Assembly: GCA_023390955.1 (NCBI GenBank)
Contig: JAEWBW010000148.1
Span: 1 to 15,807, forward strand
Length of the DNA stretch: 15,807 bases
Direction: 5' to 3'
Origin: Pseudomonadota bacterium
GTDB taxonomy: Bacteria; Pseudomonadota; Alphaproteobacteria; Rhizobiales; Xanthobacteraceae
In this document: piece by piece, positions 14,583 to 15,807 of the stretch
Position numbering within the stretch: the stretch's first letter is position 1
Layout: each line of letters opens with the position of its first letter
Notes under the pieces: generated by a model
What the model was told of the DNA's origin: nothing
What the model saw: only the letters and a program-made list of their open reading frames with translations
Database searches by the model: none
Program-made: the position numbers and the translations under genes

Positions 14583-15137
14583 ATGAAAATCTATCTGGCA
14601 GGTCCCGACGTGTTCCTGCCGGATGCGGTGGAGACCGGCCGACGCAAGGCCGCGATCTGTGCCGCGCATGGCGTGACCGGGCTCTATCCCCTCGACAATT
14701 CGGTCGATCTTGCCGCCACCGATGCCTCGCGGCAAATCTTCGCCGGCAACGAGGCGATGATGGACGCGGCTGACGCGATCATTGCCAATCTCACGCCGTT
14801 CCGCGGCGCCGGCGCCGATCCCGGCACCGTCTACGAGCTCGGCTACATGGCCGGCCGCGGCAAATTCTGTCTCGCCTATTCCAACGATCCCGCCGTCTAT
14901 TCAGACCGCGTCGCGCGCACCATGCGGGTCAGCCGCGAGGACGGCCGCCTCGTTGACGCGCAGGGGCTGACGGTCGAGGACTTTGGTCTCGTCGACAACC
15001 TCATGATGATCCACGCGCTCGAGCTGCATGGCTGCCCGCTGGTCACGCCAGCGGAGATGCCTGGCGACATCTGGCACGATCTCGGCGCGTTCGAGGCTTG
15101 TGTCAGGATGGCGGCCGCGCGATTGATCGCTACATAG
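14583..15137 (+). CDS. Nucleoside 2-deoxyribosyltransferase-like protein, 184 aa
   Basis: Members transfer or hydrolyse the deoxyribose-base bond of nucleosides or nucleotides. The N-terminal MKIYLAGPDVFLP is the first strand and nucleotide loop. IFAGNEAMMDAADAIIANLTPFRG and the GADPGTVYELGYMAG block follow, with Glu85 as the expected nucleophile. The 184 residues are slightly longer than classical NDTs, with the extra sequence toward the C-terminus. The start is fixed by the motif beginning at residue 1, though no clear ribosome binding site is seen. It lies 38 bases after dxs and 27 before tlyA, so the three may be co-transcribed. Whether it is a transferase, or a hydrolase like the Rcl/DNPH1 branch, cannot be settled here. 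Confidence 0.88.
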   Translation: MKIYLAGPDVFLPDAVETGRRKAAICAAHGVTGLYPLDNSVDLAATDASRQIFAGNEAMMDAADAIIANLTPFRGAGADPGTVYELGYMAGRGKFCLAYSNDPAVYSDRVARTMRVSREDGRLVDAQGLTVEDFGLVDNLMMIHALELHGCPLVTPAEMPGDIWHDLGAFEACVRMAAARLIAT

Positions 15138-15164
15138 ACGCACAGATCGTCTTCGGAACGCCCC

Positions 15165-15807
15165 ATGTCCCCTTCCCGCAAGCGCGCGGATGTTTTGCTG
15201 GTCGAGCGCGGCCTGTTCGAGAGCCGGGCGCGGGCGCGCGCGGCGATCGAGGCCGGCCTTGTTACCGCCAACGACAAGCAGGTCGCAAAGCCGTCCGAGA
15301 CCATCGCCGAGGATGCGGTGATCCAGGCCGAGCCCGCGCACCCCTATGTCTCGCGCGGCGGCGTCAAACTCGCCGGCGCGCTGGAGCGCTACCCGATCGA
15401 GATCGAGGATCATGTCTGCCTCGACGTCGGCGCTTCCACCGGCGGCTTCACCGAGGTGCTGCTGGCGAATGGCGCGAGCCTCGTGTTCGCCATCGACGTC
15501 GGCACCAGCCAGCTGCATCCCTCGCTGCGCGGCCATCCAAAAATCGTGTCGATGGAGGAGACCGACATCCGCGCCTATGAGGGCAAGAGGCTGCCGGCGC
15601 GGCCCGACATCGTCGTCATCGACGTCAGCTTCATCTCGCTCAAGACGGTGCTGCCGGTCGCGCTGTCGCTGGCGGCCGCGCCGATGAGCCTGCTTGCGCT
15701 GATCAAGCCGCAATTCGAGGCCGAGCGGAAGCACAACAAGAAGGGCATCGTCCGCGACGCCGCCGTGCAGCAACAGATCTGCGACGACATCGCGGCCTTT
15801 GCCGCCT
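15165..15807 (+). CDS. tlyA: TlyA-family rRNA 2'-O-methyltransferase, 3' end cut by window edge
   Basis: TlyA proteins methylate ribose 2'-OH groups in 16S and/or 23S rRNA; the old name is hemolysin A. The frame is open from ATG 15165 to the right edge (214 codons). Residues about 6-66 form an S4 RNA-binding domain (RADVLLVERGLFESRARAR). Then comes YVSRGGVKLAGAL and an FtsJ/RrmJ-type methyltransferase domain with SAM motif LDVGASTGGFTEVLL (86-100). The K-D-K part of the catalytic tetrad is visible as Lys68, Asp153 and Lys181, each one below the Mycobacterium numbering (69, 154, 182). The final Glu falls outside. GGAA seven bases before the ATG is a modest binding site. A tlyA next to dxs is a familiar arrangement in bacteria. 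Confidence 0.93.
   Translation, partial: MSPSRKRADVLLVERGLFESRARARAAIEAGLVTANDKQVAKPSETIAEDAVIQAEPAHPYVSRGGVKLAGALERYPIEIEDHVCLDVGASTGGFTEVLLANGASLVFAIDVGTSQLHPSLRGHPKIVSMEETDIRAYEGKRLPARPDIVVIDVSFISLKTVLPVALSLAAAPMSLLALIKPQFEAERKHNKKGIVRDAAVQQQICDDIAAFAA

Noticed and set aside
1..15807. CRISPR array, IS transposase or rRNA genes
   Set aside because: No regularly spaced direct repeats, transposase motifs or rRNA-like stretches were seen in the window.

Overview
The window looks like a piece of a Bradyrhizobium-type alphaproteobacterial chromosome. The right four fifths has strongly GC-biased codons. The Dxs, acyl-CoA dehydrogenase and histone-deacetylase-like proteins read like rhizobial ones, and a cloverleaf-shaped intergenic palindrome resembles repeats I associate with this genus. 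The genus assignment comes from recalled protein and repeat styles, not from a search.

Left part (1 to about 3075) appears to be accessory DNA. It holds a secreted caspase-like (C14) protein on the minus strand running off the left edge, a few very small genes or candidates on the plus strand, long stretches without convincing genes, and the N-terminal stub of a tyrosine recombinase. The stub lies 88 bases beyond the 3' end of a complete tRNA-Gln(TTG) gene (minus strand, 3075-3149). This is the usual layout of a genomic island integrated at a tRNA 3' end whose integrase has since decayed.

Right part (3150 to 15807) reads as core chromosome. In order it holds: a DmdC-like acyl-CoA dehydrogenase (+); an MFS transporter (-), convergent with it; a divergent crotonase-family gene (+) whose known catalytic acid positions are all substituted; a palindromic repeat; a secreted 5'-nucleotidase/metallophosphatase (+); a histone-deacetylase-family gene split by an apparent one-base deletion; xseB; a membrane-anchored alpha/beta-hydrolase-like protein of unknown function; dxs; a nucleoside 2-deoxyribosyltransferase-like gene; and a TlyA-family rRNA methyltransferase cut by the right edge.

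The genes from the histone deacetylase homologue to tlyA all point the same way. xseB and dxs are also neighbours in E. coli (xseB-ispA-dxs); here the place of ispA is taken by the hydrolase-like membrane protein. Dxs makes DXP for isoprenoid, thiamine and pyridoxal synthesis. The acyl-CoA dehydrogenase, MFS and crotonase genes suggest a small catabolic locus for a carboxylic acid, but the substrate cannot be read from the sequence.

I do not see a clearly new multi-gene system. The most interesting points are the tRNA-Gln island scar with its secreted caspase homologue, the crotonase with replaced acid residues, the frameshifted deacetylase homologue, the cloverleaf repeat and the orphan membrane hydrolase.
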